Below are positions 9,216 to 17,648 of a stretch of DNA of 53,441 bases, one piece after another. Both the position numbers and the translations under genes were made by a program. This stretch comes from CAZCFB01 sp964511535 (GTDB taxonomy: Bacteria; Myxococcota_A; Polyangia; GCA-2747355; CAZCFB01). Positions within the stretch are counted from its first letter, which is position 1, and each line of letters opens with the position of its first letter. Location of the stretch: contig CAZEFW010000048.1 in the NCBI GenBank assembly GCA_964511535.1, positions 1 through 53,441 of the forward strand, read 5' to 3'. Below the pieces are notes generated by a model, which was not told the origin of the DNA, did no database searches, and saw only the letters and a program-made list of their open reading frames with translations.

Positions 9216-10016
9216 ATGCACCGCTCACTCATCGCAAGGCTCTCCCTTGCTGCGCTGCTGGCCGCGACGCTGTTCACTCTGCTCCCTTCTGCGGCCCACG
9301 CCCTGTCCTGCGCCGGGCGAATGGTGACGCTGCTGTCGCCGCCGGCCCAGCGCCCGGGGAGCAAGGACGCCGCCGTGCCGCGCAACGCGCGCGTGCTGGT
9401 GCAGGTGTTCGACCTGGGCAAGGATCCGCTCAGGGGCGCCAAGATATGGCTGCGCGCCCGGGGCGGCAAGCGGATCGCCGTGGATCGGCGCGTGGTGGGG
9501 CAGGAGCATGTGCGGGTGGTCCAGCTCACCCCGCGCAAGCTGCTCGCGCCGGGGCGCACCCACGAGGTGTTCATTTCGCGGGACGGAGGCAAGGCCAGGT
9601 CCCTGGGCACCTTCAAGACCGGGGCAGGAAAGGACGTCAAGCCGCCCACGCTGGGTGCAGTCGAGGGCCACCTGGTGGACGGCCTGTTCAGCGACGGCTG
9701 GAACCCGGGCAAGCGGCATATCCGCTACCTGTCGCTGTCCGCCCCTGCCACGGGCAAGGCGCCGGGCAATCTGCTCGGCATCTGGGTGACCAGGGCCAGG
9801 GCCATCGACTACAGCAAGCCGCCCACCGTCATCACGCGCCATCGCGGCCCCATCACCCTGGGGCCGTCGCCCTCCGCCTGCCCGGGCACCAACTTCATCG
9901 TGCCGCCCGCAAAAAAGGGCAAGCTGCGGATCGGCCTCAAGGCGCTGGACCTGGCGGGCAATACCAGCGAGGCACGCGAGGTGGCCGTAGACCTGGCGGC
10001 TCCCCGCGCGCCTTGA
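9216..10016 (+). CDS. Exported protein with Ig-like domain
   Basis: 266 aa. The ATG at 9216 has GGAGG 6 nt upstream and begins a clear signal peptide (basic MHRSLIAR, hydrophobic core LSLAALLAATLFTLLP, cleavage near A-H-A-L). The open frame extends upstream to 9129, but that part is not signal-like. The mature protein has two segments rich in beta-strand patterns. The first (NARVLVQVFD through RTHEVFIS) resembles bacterial SbsA/Ig-like domains. No enzyme motif is visible. Envelope location is inferred; binding partner is unknown. Confidence 0.65.
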   Translation: MHRSLIARLSLAALLAATLFTLLPSAAHALSCAGRMVTLLSPPAQRPGSKDAAVPRNARVLVQVFDLGKDPLRGAKIWLRARGGKRIAVDRRVVGQEHVRVVQLTPRKLLAPGRTHEVFISRDGGKARSLGTFKTGAGKDVKPPTLGAVEGHLVDGLFSDGWNPGKRHIRYLSLSAPATGKAPGNLLGIWVTRARAIDYSKPPTVITRHRGPITLGPSPSACPGTNFIVPPAKKGKLRIGLKALDLAGNTSEAREVAVDLAAPRAP

Positions 10017-10110
10017 CCCCTTCGAGTCGGGCGACCGATAATCGCCAATAGACCGCGATCAAAAAACGAGTTCGGATCAGTGCTTCACCATGCTGAGAGG
10101 GGACGGCTGC

Positions 10111-10968
10111 ATGAAACCTGAAGAACCGGGGATGTCCAACTGGATCCGCGTTATCTCCATCGTCGTCGGGTTGTTCCTGGCGGGCACCATGGCCGGAGGC
10201 TGCAAGGCCTCGGGTTCCTGCGCCACGGCGTGTAAGAAGCTGGCCAAGTGCCAGGGGATCACCGACGCGGGAGCAGGGAGCTGGAAATGCCCGCTGAGCA
10301 GCGAATGCTCGCTGGTCGAGCGGTGCTACTCCCGATGCATCAACAAGTTCCTCTGCGAGACCATCAACGGCACCAACCCGGCCACCGCCAAGAAATACCC
10401 CGAGTGCAGGAGCCAGTGTACGGCCACCGCCGGCGATGCCGGTCTGGACAGGGGGAAGCGCCTGGACCGGGGCGGCTCGGGAGCGGACAAGTCGCCCCCC
10501 AGCGACGGGCCTGCCCCCGCCGATCAGTTCATCCCCCCGCAGCCAGATGCCTGCGTGCCGAACTGCGCCAGCAAGAACTGTGGCCCCAACGGCTGCGGCG
10601 GCAGCTGCGGCACCTGCAAGCCGAGCGAGCAGTGCAAGGCGAACGGCGTGTGCGGGCCCAAGCCGCTGGAGTTCGGAGACGCTTGCCCGGGGTCTACCCC
10701 GACCCTGTGCAAGGCCGGCCACAAGTGCATCGCGCTGGACACCGTCAAGAACGGATTTTGTTCGGCGCCCTGCACCACCGCCTACGCTGCGTGCACCGGC
10801 GCACCCGCGGGTACCGCCGCCTTCTGCCTCCTGCATGAATCGAGCGGAGCAAAATATTGCGCGTTTGTGTGCAAGGACAAAGGCCAGACCTGGAGCTGCC
10901 CCTCCACGCTGAAGTGCGCCAGCCAGGGCGGCCCCATCGATCCGAACCAGCACCTCTGCTTCCCCTGA
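10111..10968 (+). CDS. Cys-rich lipoprotein
   Basis: About 285 aa. The ATG at 10111 follows GAGAGGGG by 8 nt; in-frame ATGs at 10090 and 10132 are alternatives. A transmembrane-like segment ends in the lipobox M-A-G-G-C. The mature part has many cysteines, an acidic/proline linker (about residues 110-145), and a Cys/Gly motif, NCGPNGCGGSCGTC, typical of secreted myxobacterial proteins. A DUF-like Cys-rich C-terminus follows. Disulfide-stabilised extracytoplasmic folding is inferred; no catalytic motif is seen. The stop codon immediately precedes the structured element at 10969. Confidence 0.65.
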   Translation: MKPEEPGMSNWIRVISIVVGLFLAGTMAGGCKASGSCATACKKLAKCQGITDAGAGSWKCPLSSECSLVERCYSRCINKFLCETINGTNPATAKKYPECRSQCTATAGDAGLDRGKRLDRGGSGADKSPPSDGPAPADQFIPPQPDACVPNCASKNCGPNGCGGSCGTCKPSEQCKANGVCGPKPLEFGDACPGSTPTLCKAGHKCIALDTVKNGFCSAPCTTAYAACTGAPAGTAAFCLLHESSGAKYCAFVCKDKGQTWSCPSTLKCASQGGPIDPNQHLCFP

Positions 10969-11128
10969 CCCGGAAATTGCGCCAGGGGACCGTCGCGAGA
11001 CGGTCGAGACCGAGGCGCAGTGGGCCCGAGACGGCGAAAGCATACTGGTGCGTATGGTGAGGCGGCGCGGGTGCCGCTGCGCCGACGGTGGCGGCCGTCG
11101 TAGTAGGTGAACTGGCGCAATTTTCGGG
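10969..11128. other. Structured intergenic element with 17-bp terminal inverted repeat
   Basis: CCCGGAAATTGCGCCAG (10969-10985) is complementary to CTGGCGCAATTTTCGGG (11112-11128) at 16 of 17 positions; the one mismatch would be a G-U pair in plus-strand RNA. Between the arms are GACCGTC-gcga-GACGGTC (10988-11005), CATAC-tggtgc-GTATG (11041-11056), GCGGC-gcgggt-GCCGC (about 11062-11077) and GACGG-tggcgg-CCGTC (11084-11099). The element starts one base after the stop codon of the lipoprotein gene. It could be a structured RNA or a small MITE-like element. No matching protein gene is nearby. Confidence 0.45.
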
Positions 11129-11169
11129 CTAAGCGCGGCGACCTTCGCCCCCGCAGCCTGACCGATGCC

Positions 11170-12168
11170 TCAGAGGTAGCCGTGCTCCACGAACCAGTCG
11201 TACGCCTCGCGGATGGCGTCCCGCACCGGGGTCTGGGGCATGCCCAGCTCCTGGATCGCCTTGCGGGGCGTGAAGTACTGACCGGCGAAGGTCAGGCGCA
11301 CCGAGGCCGAGTTGATCTGCGGCGTGGTGCGCGTGACCCAGGCCCAGCTGTCCGTGGCCGCGCCCACCACCGCCCCCAGCCAGCGCGGCAAGGCGCCCCC
11401 CGGGGGTGAGCTGCCCACCACGTCGGCGATGAGGCCGAAGATCTCCTGGTACGACAGGTTGCCGTCCTGGCTGGCCAGCAGGTATGCCTCCCCCGTGCGC
11501 CCGCGCTCGCAGGCCAGCACCAGGCCGCGGCACACGTCGGCCACGGGCACGATGTTGTTGCCGCCCGGCGGGTAGAGCTTCAGCTTGCCCCGGGCGGACT
11601 CGATGATGAGCGTGCCCGACGAGGGCTTGATGTCCCAGGGACCGAACATGTAGGTCGGGCAGCCGATGACCACGTCAAGCCCGCGGGCGGCGAAGTCGAG
11701 GGCCGCGTCGTGGGCCTCGCGCTTGGTCACGGAGTAGGCGGTGCCGTAGGCCGCCGGGTCGAAGGGCGCGGTCTCGTCGGCGGGCGCCTCCCGGGTGCCC
11801 ATGCCGATCACGCCGTTGGTGGACACGTGCACCACCCGCTGCACGCCGGCGTCCATGGCCGCCTGCAGCACATTGACCGTGCCCCCGGCGTTGACCCGGC
11901 GCATCTGCTCCAGGTGGCCGTTCCACATGGAGACCAGGGCGGCAGAGTGGTAGACCCGGTCGCACCCCTGCATGGCCAGGGCCAGGGACGCCGGGTCCGT
12001 CAGGTCGCCCTGCACCTGCTCGATGTCCAGGTCGTCCAGGGCGACGGTGTTGGCCCCGGCCCGCACCAGCACCTTGACCTGTTCGCCACGCTCCTGCACC
12101 AGCATCCGGGCCAGGTTGCCGCCCACCAGGCCGGTGGCCCCGGTCACGAGGATCTTGTGTCCGCTCAT
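11170..12168 (-). CDS. NAD(P)-dependent epimerase/dehydratase (extended SDR)
   Basis: 332 aa. The ATG at 12168 is chosen because it begins MSGHKILVTGATGLVGGNLA with the Rossmann TGxxGxxG motif at the extreme N-terminus. The catalytic Tyr-Lys pair is visible as YSVTK. The length fits the extended short-chain dehydrogenase group that includes dihydroflavonol-4-reductase-like proteins and hopanoid-associated sugar epimerases. Substrate (sugar nucleotide, sterol-like or other) cannot be assigned from sequence. The gene is divergent from the next one, with a 64-bp shared upstream region. Confidence 0.85.
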   Translation of the reverse strand: MSGHKILVTGATGLVGGNLARMLVQERGEQVKVLVRAGANTVALDDLDIEQVQGDLTDPASLALAMQGCDRVYHSAALVSMWNGHLEQMRRVNAGGTVNVLQAAMDAGVQRVVHVSTNGVIGMGTREAPADETAPFDPAAYGTAYSVTKREAHDAALDFAARGLDVVIGCPTYMFGPWDIKPSSGTLIIESARGKLKLYPPGGNNIVPVADVCRGLVLACERGRTGEAYLLASQDGNLSYQEIFGLIADVVGSSPPGGALPRWLGAVVGAATDSWAWVTRTTPQINSASVRLTFAGQYFTPRKAIQELGMPQTPVRDAIREAYDWFVEHGYL

Positions 12169-12232
12169 GCCGGGAGTATGGGCGAGCAAGGGCGCGGCCG
12201 CAAAGGGGCGCGGGATGTGAGATAGTCGCCCC

Positions 12233-12754
12233 ATGACCCCTGACATCGAGCGGCTCCGACAGAGCCTGGATCACCTCCAGGAGCAGGTGGACCTGCTGGA
12301 GTTGGAGCTGGTGGACGATCCCGCCTGGTCCGAGCCCTCGGACACCAGCTACCTCACCGACGAGGACCGGGCCAACCCCGACATCATGGCCAACGTGGAG
12401 GCCATGGCCGCCACCGACGCGCTCATCGCCTGGTTCGGCCAGGACATGGTGGGCTTCGTCGGCCTGTGGCGCGGGCCGGACGGCACGCCGCTGACCGAGG
12501 CCCCGGTGGTGCGGCTGGACACCGAGGGCCAGTACGAGCTGGTGGCCGCCACCGTGGGCGACTACATCGCCGTGTCCGTGGACGAGGAGGACTTCGACGA
12601 GGCCCGGGACGCGCTGCTGGGGCAAGGCTTCCAGGTGGCCCCATCCGTGGACGCCATCTGGGCCTCGGTGGAGCCCCTGGACTGCCCAAACGACTTCAGG
12701 CACCGGCTGTACAACGAGGCCAGGGCCAGGCGCGGGCTGGACCCCGTGGAGTAG
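12233..12754 (+). CDS. Hypothetical acidic protein
   Basis: 173 aa, strongly acidic, no signal peptide or membrane segment. An N-terminal helix (heptad-like Leu/Glu, residues 5-28) precedes a region with WFGQDMVGFVGLW and GQYELVAATVGDYIAVSV, a pattern loosely reminiscent of SMI1/KNR4 (SUKH) proteins. That resemblance is weak. The ATG at 12233 is preceded by only a poor ribosome-binding site. Function is unknown. Downstream lies an octamer tandem array. Confidence 0.6.
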   Translation: MTPDIERLRQSLDHLQEQVDLLELELVDDPAWSEPSDTSYLTDEDRANPDIMANVEAMAATDALIAWFGQDMVGFVGLWRGPDGTPLTEAPVVRLDTEGQYELVAATVGDYIAVSVDEEDFDEARDALLGQGFQVAPSVDAIWASVEPLDCPNDFRHRLYNEARARRGLDPVE

Positions 12755-12790
12755 CAGGCCGCAGCGGGCTCACTCGCCTGCCGCAATTGC

Positions 12791-12830
12791 GTCGTCCCGT
12801 CGTTCCGTCATTCTGTCATTCTGTCGTTGT
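12791..12830. repeat. Octamer tandem array (orientation 1)
   Basis: Five 8-nt units: GTCGTCCC, GTCGTTCC, GTCATTCT, GTCATTCT, GTCGTTGT. The reverse complement of the core unit is AGAATGAC, the unit seen in the arrays at 20783-20822 and 31161-31208. The array sits between the acidic-protein gene and the P5C dehydrogenase gene. Confidence 0.6.
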
Positions 12831-12891
12831 CCCACCATATCCCTCGCGCTATAACGGCCCTCCCAGACGACTTTCCCTACACGGAGGAGCC

Positions 12892-14523
12892 ATGATCAAC
12901 GCCATCCCCAAGGTCCCGAAGCCGGACAACGAGACTGTCCTCGAGTATCGCCCCGGATCCCCCGAGAAGGAGACGATCAAGGCCCAGCTGGACAAGATGC
13001 TGGGAGAAGAGATCGAGATCCCGCTGATCATCGGCGGCAAGGAGATCAAGACCGGCAACCTGACCGAGGCGGTCTGCCCCCATGACCACGGCCATGTGCT
13101 GGCCCGGTACCACAAGGCCGGCGAGGCCGAGGTGAACCTCGCCGCCCAGGCCGCCGCCGAGGCCGCCCCCGCGTGGGCCGCCATGCCCTGGGAGTCCCGC
13201 CTGGCCATCTTCCGCCGCGCCGGCGACCTGCTGGCCACCAAGTACCGCGCGGTGCTCAACGCGGCCACCATGCTCAACCAGAGCAAGACGGTGCACCAGG
13301 CCGAGATCGACTCCGCCTGCGAACTCATCGACTTCCTGCGGTTCAACCCGTGGTACGCCCAGCAGGTCTACGCCAACCAGCCCGACTCCCTGCCGATGAT
13401 GTGGAACTACGTGGACCACCGGGCGCTGGAGGGCTTCGTCTTCTGCGTGACCCCGTTCAACTTCACCGCCATCGCCGGCAACCTGCCCACCGCCCCGGCC
13501 ATGATGGGCAACACCATCCTGTGGAAGCCGGCCTCGTCGGCGGTCTACTCGGGCTACTGGCTGTCCAAGCTGTTCGAGGAGGCGGGCGTGCCCCCGGGCG
13601 TGATCAACATGATCCCCGGCCCCGGCGGCCAGGTGGGCAACCCCGCCATCGCCCACCCGGATCTGGCGGGCGTGCACTTCACGGGGAGCACCGAGGTGTT
13701 CCAGCGCATGTGGGGCGAGATCGGCGGCAACATCGCCAAGTACAAGACCTACCCCCGCATCGTGGGCGAGACCGGCGGCAAGGACTTCATCTTCGTGCAC
13801 CAGTCGGCCGACCCCGGCGAGGTGGCCGCCGCCGCCCTGCGCGGCGCCTTCGAGTTCCAGGGGCAGAAGTGCTCCGCCGCCTCGCGCATGTACATCCCGC
13901 GCTCGCTGCAGGACGCCATCGAGGAGCGCCTGGTGGCCGGCGTGGAGTCCATCACCATGGGCGACGTGTGCGACTTCCGTAACTTTATGGCCGCGGTCAT
14001 CGACAAGTGGGCCTACAAGGACATCACCGGCTACATCGACTACGCCAAGGAGAACGACGGCGGCGAGATCATCGCCGGCGGCGAGTACGACGACGAGAAG
14101 GGCTACTTCATCCGGCCCACGCTGGTGCGCGCCAGCGACCCGAAGTTCAAGCTGATGGAGGAGGAGATCTTCGGCCCGGTGCTGACCTACTTCGTCTACG
14201 ACGACGACGACTTCGAGCAGGCGCTCAAGCTGTGCGACGAGACCTCGCCCTACGCCCTGACCGGCGCCGTGTTCGCGCGGGACCGCTACGCCATCAACAT
14301 GGCCATGGACCGGCTGCGCAACGCCGCGGGCAACTTCTACATCAACGACAAGCCCACCGGCGCCGTGGTCAACCAGCAGCCCTTCGGCGGAGGCCGCGCC
14401 TCGGGCACCAACGACAAGGCGGGCTCCGTGCTCAACCTCGTCCGCTGGGTCACGCCCCGCACGGTCAAGGAGACCTTCGTCACCCCCACCGACTACCCCT
14501 ACCCGTTCATGGATGAGGAGTAG
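12892..14523 (+). CDS. pruA: L-glutamate gamma-semialdehyde (1-pyrroline-5-carboxylate) dehydrogenase
   Basis: 543 aa; ATG at 12892 with GGAGGAG immediately upstream. Aldehyde dehydrogenase motifs are intact: FTGSTEVF, GETGGKDF with general base E293, and GQKCSAASR with nucleophile C327, 34 residues later as usual. Length and N-terminus match the ALDH4A1-type P5C dehydrogenase group. It oxidises glutamate semialdehyde to glutamate with NAD, the second step of proline catabolism, in the cytosol. No proline dehydrogenase gene is adjacent, so that partner must be elsewhere. The gene appears to be transcribed alone and converges on the following minus-strand gene 24 bp away. Confidence 0.93.
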   Translation: MINAIPKVPKPDNETVLEYRPGSPEKETIKAQLDKMLGEEIEIPLIIGGKEIKTGNLTEAVCPHDHGHVLARYHKAGEAEVNLAAQAAAEAAPAWAAMPWESRLAIFRRAGDLLATKYRAVLNAATMLNQSKTVHQAEIDSACELIDFLRFNPWYAQQVYANQPDSLPMMWNYVDHRALEGFVFCVTPFNFTAIAGNLPTAPAMMGNTILWKPASSAVYSGYWLSKLFEEAGVPPGVINMIPGPGGQVGNPAIAHPDLAGVHFTGSTEVFQRMWGEIGGNIAKYKTYPRIVGETGGKDFIFVHQSADPGEVAAAALRGAFEFQGQKCSAASRMYIPRSLQDAIEERLVAGVESITMGDVCDFRNFMAAVIDKWAYKDITGYIDYAKENDGGEIIAGGEYDDEKGYFIRPTLVRASDPKFKLMEEEIFGPVLTYFVYDDDDFEQALKLCDETSPYALTGAVFARDRYAINMAMDRLRNAAGNFYINDKPTGAVVNQQPFGGGRASGTNDKAGSVLNLVRWVTPRTVKETFVTPTDYPYPFMDEE

Positions 14524-14547
14524 TCGCCCTTCGCGTCCCCCCCCGGC

Positions 14548-15105
14548 CTACTCGCAGATGAAGTGCGGCCCCTTGTCCGAGATCACCACGTCATGGTCCG
14601 GATGCCCGCAGATACTGTCCTCCGCCAGGTCCCCACGCACTTTCCAGTAGTTCGTCCCGTCCGGCTCACCGTCCCTGCCGTGGCTCACCAGCACGAAGCC
14701 ATCTTCCTTGGCCTCGTAGAACAGCGGCTTGTCGTAGGTATCGCGGCGCGTGTAGCAGGCGGTCTTGCACGCAGCACATGACTCGAGCTCAAGCTCCTTG
14801 AGCTTGCCGCAGAACTCCGGCAGGTCATTGGGGTACCGGTCATACCTGGCCTTGAAGGCGCGCAGCTCGCTGGAGATGGCGAAGCCCGCGTGGGAGCCCT
14901 TCATGCCGCGCGCCACCCACGCGGGCCAGATGATGAGCCAGCCGAAGAAGATGATGCCCAGGATGACGGCGATGCCGTGCTTGCCCTCCCTGCCGCCGAG
15001 CCCGGCGTAGGCGACGAAGGCCGCCAGCGCCACCACCGCCAGCCGCAGCAGGATACCGATGAGCGAATGAATGCCCCAAAGGGTGCGGACAGTCTCTGGA
15101 TCCAC
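14548..15105 (-). CDS. Small membrane protein, function unknown
   Basis: 185 aa. GTG at 15105 is chosen because GGAGGAG lies 2 nt upstream and it avoids overlap with the preceding gene. Two transmembrane helices lie near residues 12-35 and 43-65 (LIGILLRLAVVALAAFVAYA; IAVILGIIFFGWLIIWPAWV). The following soluble domain contains several Cys (ESCAACKTACYT and a C-terminal Cys pair), with segments about drying and strand pairing that I do not recognise. It is probably co-transcribed with the upstream RelA/SpoT-like gene, 22 nt away. Confidence 0.6.
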   Translation of the reverse strand: MDPETVRTLWGIHSLIGILLRLAVVALAAFVAYAGLGGREGKHGIAVILGIIFFGWLIIWPAWVARGMKGSHAGFAISSELRAFKARYDRYPNDLPEFCGKLKELELESCAACKTACYTRRDTYDKPLFYEAKEDGFVLVSHGRDGEPDGTNYWKVRGDLAEDSICGHPDHDVVISDKGPHFICE

Positions 15106-15127
15106 GGCTCCTCCTCCGGGGAACGCG

Positions 15128-16462
15128 CTACGGCTTGCGCCCCCCTGGCAGCTTGGGCAGCGGCACCCCCACCGGCGTGGCGCCCTCGGGCAGGCTCTGC
15201 CACTCGTTGCTGCCGGGGCGCGGGTGGGCCAGCTTGTTGGCCACCCGGGGGCCACCGTTGCCCTCGAAGGACGAATCGGACGGGACGTCGAACAGGTCCC
15301 GGATCACCCGGTCGATGGTGTCGGGCATGTACTTCACCCACAGCTTGATCGGCACGTCGTCCATTGGCCGATGCGCCGGCGCGATGCAGAGGGTGAACAT
15401 GTAGTCCATCAGGTAGCGCACGGCGGTGGCCAGGTGGCCGCGGTACTGCCGCTCGGTGCGCTGGGCAAGCACCCGCTCCTCGTGCATGGCCCGGCCGTAC
15501 TCCGACTCCATGAAGTCCTGGAAGGTGGAGACGATGATCTCCACCATCACGTGATCCTCCCCCGCATCGAGGAAGTCGATGTACTGCTCCCGCACCAGAT
15601 CGGGATCGAAGCCGCGGGCGGCCAGCACCTTGCGATGGACGCCGCGCGGGTAGCTCGCCAGGAGCAGCTCCCGCGGCAGCATGTGGGCCACGCGCACGTT
15701 GGTCGCCTTGTAGCGACCGGAGTGGCGCTCCTCCTCCAGCAGCCGGTAGCGGTCGTCATGCTTGACCAGGTCGATGAGGCGGTCGTACTGGTCCTCCTCG
15801 GCGATGAGCTTGATCCCCACCACGTCCGGGATGGCGAGCACCGGCATCTGCGACTGGATGGTGCGCTGCTTGATGCTCTTGAGCAGCCGCCGCTCGGCGT
15901 GGCGGAACTCGTCCTCCATCTCCTCCGGGGTGGAGATCAGCTTGTCCTTGGCGATTCCGAGCTCCCGGGCGCGCTCGGCCGCCAGGTCGTCGGCGTGGCC
16001 GCGGATGCGCTGGAACATGAAGTCCACGATGCGCCGGCCGCCCTTCTCGGCGATGCGGCGGAAGCGCTTGATCCGCGTGGCCCCCACGAACAGCGGGCCG
16101 CCGTGCTGGTGGTGGAAGTAGACCCGCCCGTCGAAGGGGGTCTCGCGGTAGTAGTCCTCGGGGAAGCGGCCGTAGTGGCGGCGGATCTCCTCGATGCGGC
16201 GGTTGGTGTACAGGGGGTGCTTGACGACGAAGTCCTTGAGCTGCCCCTTGGTGCGCGCCTTGTAGCTCTCCGGCTCCTGGCCGTGCATGCCGCGCAGCAG
16301 ATCCCGGGCCATGGCGTCGACCCAGATGCGCGCCATGTAGGAGTTGAAGTTGATGATGGTCTTGAGCTGGCCCACATCGCCAGGGCGCGGCTGATTGACC
16401 ATCCACCGGGAGACGATCTCCGCCAGCTTTACCCTGTGTGTGAAGCTCTCCAGATAGAGCAT
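15128..16462 (-). CDS. RelA/SpoT-like nucleotidyltransferase-fold protein (divergent)
   Basis: 444 aa; ATG at 16462 with GAGG 7 nt upstream. It is soluble and highly charged. Three segments, in order, resemble the RelA/SpoT synthetase fold: ATRIKRFRRIAEKGG (compare the R-x-K nucleotide-binding segment), PDVVGIKLIAEEDQYDRLI (compare D-x-x-G-x-R/K), and HVMVEIIVSTFQDFMESEYG (compare vEIQiRT...aE.g). GRYKATNVRV fits the region just after the second. An N-terminal ~120-residue helical part is unassigned. The canonical YxxLH and EIQ residues are not exact, so (p)ppGpp synthesis is uncertain. It appears to head an operon with the downstream 185-aa membrane protein. Confidence 0.5.
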   Translation of the reverse strand: MLYLESFTHRVKLAEIVSRWMVNQPRPGDVGQLKTIINFNSYMARIWVDAMARDLLRGMHGQEPESYKARTKGQLKDFVVKHPLYTNRRIEEIRRHYGRFPEDYYRETPFDGRVYFHHQHGGPLFVGATRIKRFRRIAEKGGRRIVDFMFQRIRGHADDLAAERARELGIAKDKLISTPEEMEDEFRHAERRLLKSIKQRTIQSQMPVLAIPDVVGIKLIAEEDQYDRLIDLVKHDDRYRLLEEERHSGRYKATNVRVAHMLPRELLLASYPRGVHRKVLAARGFDPDLVREQYIDFLDAGEDHVMVEIIVSTFQDFMESEYGRAMHEERVLAQRTERQYRGHLATAVRYLMDYMFTLCIAPAHRPMDDVPIKLWVKYMPDTIDRVIRDLFDVPSDSSFEGNGGPRVANKLAHPRPGSNEWQSLPEGATPVGVPLPKLPGGRKP

Positions 16463-16615
16463 CAGGCCGCCTCTTGAATGACCGGTGTGAGCCGAGTAGC
16501 ACTACCATCTTACACCCCCCCTGTCGAGGAGGAGGCATGACGCGATGCGGCACCATCCCCTGACGGCGAACGCCCGTTTGTGGTAGCCTCGGCGGGTATT
16601 TTTGGGAGGAATAGC
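16463..16615. promoter_or_regulatory. Divergent intergenic region
   Basis: This 153-bp region separates the minus-strand RelA/SpoT-like gene from a plus-strand lipoprotein gene and should contain both promoters. The only element I can support is the Shine-Dalgarno GGGAGGAA just before 16616. No convincing -35/-10 pair or repeat was found. Confidence 0.3.
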
Positions 16616-17641
16616 ATGCGCGTGATGGCGCTCTTATTTGGCCTTGGAATCTTCGTCGCAGCCTGCAGCGACGACAACCAGAGCAAGCCCCCCGCGGACC
16701 GGGGCGTGGACATCGTGGTGGACTACGATGCTGCGTGGCCCGACAGCGGCCTGGACATGGCGACGGACGCGCCCGCGCCCGACGCGCCGGCGGCCGACGC
16801 GGCCGGAGACGGCCCTGGCAGCGATGCCAAGCCAGACGGCGCCAAGGGGGAGGCGAGCGTGCCGCCGGACAAGGGCAACGACATCAAGCTCGACGCCGGC
16901 AACCCGCTGCTCTGGGGTTACCTGTCCCGCAGCGTCACGCCGGTCAACGACGGCGTCGGCAACATCCATATCTCGGTGAGCCAGCAGATGTGGCCCTTCC
17001 CGCCCATCCCCGTGGCGAGCAGGACCATCAAGCGCGCCGACCTGTCCAAGCCCGGCGCCAAGATCAAGTACCAGATCAACGCCACCGTGGCCACGGGCAC
17101 CTACGTGGTGAGCGCCTGGATGGACGACAACAACAACACCTGGTCGCCCCTGGCCATCGCCGGGCCAGGCGACCTGGTGCTGTCCAAGGCCAAGACCATC
17201 AAGACCGGCAGCGTGCCCCAGGTGGACCTGGTGTTCGACAAGCTCTCCAAGTTCGGCGCCGCGGACGCCAGCGCCGCCGGCAACGTGCTCAAGGGCAATG
17301 TCACCGCCAAGGTCACCCCCTCGGGGGATGGCAGGGGCCGGCTGTTCTTCAGCCTGCACACCAAGGTGCCGCCGGCGGGCGCGGTGATGGGCAGCGGCAC
17401 GGTGCTGCCGGGGGCGGACCTGTCTTCTCCCTACCTGAGCGAGGCGTACTACTACGACACCATCAAGCCGGGGAAGTACTACCTGTACGCCTGGCTCGAC
17501 GACAACGGCAACGCCAACACCCTGCTCGGCAACCCGAAGGCCGACAAGGGTGACATGATCGCCACCAAGGCGGTGCAGGTGCACGTGGTCAACGGGCAGG
17601 TGAGCATCGCCAACGTGGTGCTCGACGGCCTGCAGAAGTAG
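16616..17641 (+). CDS. Lipoprotein with duplicated beta domain
   Basis: 341 aa; ATG at 16616 with GGAGG 6 nt upstream. Signal peptide and lipobox F-V-A-A-C (Cys near 18) are followed by an Asp/Pro/Ala-rich linker (residues ~20-95). Two repeats follow: TYVVSAWMDDNNNTW... and KYYLYAWLDDNGNAN... each lead into a G-D-x-hydrophobic strand and end in a V-x-L-V-F-D / V-V-L-D-G-L pattern. The AWxDDNxN segments look like Asp/Asn-rich calcium-type loops. Role in the envelope is unknown. The following phosphatase gene starts 8 nt after the stop. Confidence 0.65.
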   Translation: MRVMALLFGLGIFVAACSDDNQSKPPADRGVDIVVDYDAAWPDSGLDMATDAPAPDAPAADAAGDGPGSDAKPDGAKGEASVPPDKGNDIKLDAGNPLLWGYLSRSVTPVNDGVGNIHISVSQQMWPFPPIPVASRTIKRADLSKPGAKIKYQINATVATGTYVVSAWMDDNNNTWSPLAIAGPGDLVLSKAKTIKTGSVPQVDLVFDKLSKFGAADASAAGNVLKGNVTAKVTPSGDGRGRLFFSLHTKVPPAGAVMGSGTVLPGADLSSPYLSEAYYYDTIKPGKYYLYAWLDDNGNANTLLGNPKADKGDMIATKAVQVHVVNGQVSIANVVLDGLQK

Positions 17642-17648
17642 CCACACC

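Noticed and set aside
10969..11128. attC/recombination site
   Set aside because: The arms do not carry the RYYYAAC/GTTRRRY ends and no integrase is present in the window.
12233..12754. SUKH/SMI1 immunity protein assignment for the acidic 173-aa protein
   Set aside because: Only a loose strand pattern matches and there is no toxin gene beside it.
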